DNA from: Synechococcus sp. MU1642
Lineage (GTDB): Bacteria; Cyanobacteriota; Cyanobacteriia; PCC-6307; Cyanobiaceae
Reading direction: 5' to 3'
DNA length: 64,000 nt
Assembly: GCF_020514115.1 (NCBI RefSeq)
Contig: NZ_VTKZ01000001.1
Coordinates: 186,001 to 250,000, forward strand
Positions 63,253 through 64,000 of this stretch are shown here, piece by piece. The notes under the pieces were generated by a model, which ran no database searches, had not been told where the DNA came from, and worked only from the letters and a program-made list of their open reading frames with translations. Positions within the stretch are counted from its first letter, which is position 1, and every line of letters begins with the position of its first letter. The position numbers and the translations under genes are program-made.

Positions 63253-64000
63253 AGCGTCTAGGACTTTGGTTGCGACGTCCCCGTAAGGAGACCAGCCCTG
63301 ATGCCGGCACGGTTGAGGCCCAGGAGCAGCAGCGTCTTGATCTGGGGCTGATGCTGCGGCGGCGCCGTGAGGAACTTGGCCTCTCGCTTCGTGATCTGGC
63401 CAATGAGACCCGGATCACCACCACCGTGATTGAGGCCCTGGAACGGGGCTGGCGTGATCGCCTGCCAGAGCGGGCCTATCTCGCCTCGATGCTCCCTCAG
63501 ATCGAGCGTCGCCTGGCCCTGCCCGGTGGATGCCTCGACCCCCTGCTGCCCCCGCCGGTGTTGCTCCGCCGCGGACCCGCCAAAGTGGGTTTGGGTCGCT
63601 TCACCCTGGGCAATATCGATGTGTTCACCACCTGGCAGGGAACGGTCGTTTATGCGGTGGTGATCACCTTCAGCCTGCTGGCCATCAATCGTCAACAACA
63701 GGACTTGGCCCTGCGCAATAGCCTCAGCCTTGAGCCCTTGCGTGCTGACGTTGAGGCGATCACCCGAGGCCCGAACCTTGCGGGCTCAGACGAAGCCATC
63801 GCAGCCATGCGACCCCTGGAACAGGTCCGGCAACGCACGCCTCAGCAGTGGCTTGAGCTTGTGCGGGACGCCCTGCCGCAGTCCCAGGGTGTGCTGGAGG
63901 TTGTGGTGGCTGAGCCGAGAGAGCTGCAGCTCTCCAGCGGTGGGGGAGATCGGGTTCAATTTACGGCCAGTGCCGGCAGGTTGACGCTGAAGTTGCAGGC
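63243..64000 (+). CDS. RodZ-like helix-turn-helix membrane protein, partial
   Basis: ATG 63243 opens a frame still open at the window end (252 codons). N-terminal Cro/C1-type HTH near residues 38-90 (LGLMLRRRREELGLSLRDLA, TTTVIEALERGWRDRLPERA), one span (TVVYAVVITFSLLAI) and a periplasmic domain, the layout of cytoskeletal RodZ or its cyanobacterial relatives. The C-terminus is cut off by the window. Confidence 0.8.
   Translation, partial: MRLKRLGLWLRRPRKETSPDAGTVEAQEQQRLDLGLMLRRRREELGLSLRDLANETRITTTVIEALERGWRDRLPERAYLASMLPQIERRLALPGGCLDPLLPPPVLLRRGPAKVGLGRFTLGNIDVFTTWQGTVVYAVVITFSLLAINRQQQDLALRNSLSLEPLRADVEAITRGPNLAGSDEAIAAMRPLEQVRQRTPQQWLELVRDALPQSQGVLEVVVAEPRELQLSSGGGDRVQFTASAGRLTLKLQ

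Overview
The window looks like chromosomal DNA of a marine picocyanobacterium, most likely a marine Synechococcus. The evidence is the set of typical cyanobacterial genes (carotenoid isomerase CrtH, the Ycf54 cyclase subunit, a PsbY-like protein, a PsbP-like lipoprotein, a Hsp100 ClpC with a UVR motif, an RNP1/RNP2 glycine-rich RNA-binding protein, a PhoB/PhoR pair of marine Synechococcus type), high GC in the core genes, and many very small membrane or cysteine-rich genes packed between them. Everything here is read by eye; no database search was run.

Layout. Positions 1-7100 are an accessory stretch with low gene density, many proteins of 30-80 residues, and several broken genes. It includes a membrane-protein gene of about 310 codons with five in-frame stops (778-1707), a pair of zinc-ribbon miniproteins with the second frameshifted (2661-2982), and a DUF1651-like reading frame without a start codon (5291-5578). 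A PfkB-type sugar kinase (7176-8003) is followed by another sparse, partly AT-rich stretch to about 9800 holding two tandem paralogous membrane proteins. From tRNA-Pro (9839-9912) onward the window is a dense housekeeping region: FAD oxidoreductase, tRNA-Lys, gamma-carbonic-anhydrase-like protein, PsbY-like, TrmFO, a broken CDF transporter, CrtH. A second short sparse zone lies at 17100-18050.

From 18060 to 35500: an orphan response regulator with a degenerate receiver, GrxD-BolA (an Fe-S/iron handling pair), PlsC, PdxJ-Ycf54, a phosphoesterase, and a full RecC / RecB-RecD set in which recC and recB are separated by a small opposing gene, then a ManC-like cupin, a DEAD-box helicase and an RRM protein. 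From 35500 to 50200: an ABC exporter, a Kef-type antiporter, an LCP cell-wall enzyme, PsbP-like lipoprotein, RecR-LipA, a GST-DUF952 fusion, TrhO, a leftward run BioB-UppS-CdaA-LysA (biotin, undecaprenyl-PP, c-di-AMP, lysine/DAP) and RimI.

From 50367 to the end: ClpC, a rightward run of an iron-type alcohol dehydrogenase, an alpha/beta hydrolase and a DUF2993 protein with 4-8 nt overlaps, CdsA, a decayed rlpA, an Orn/Lys/Arg decarboxylase, a UbiB/AarF kinase, and finally a coupled run phoB-phoR-pseudouridine synthase-RodZ-like protein which leaves the window. The recurring theme outside the core is gene decay by single-base frameshifts and stops (at least five loci), plus a large population of unannotatable small proteins. 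Sequence error must be excluded for the single-base cases, but not plausibly for the five-stop gene.
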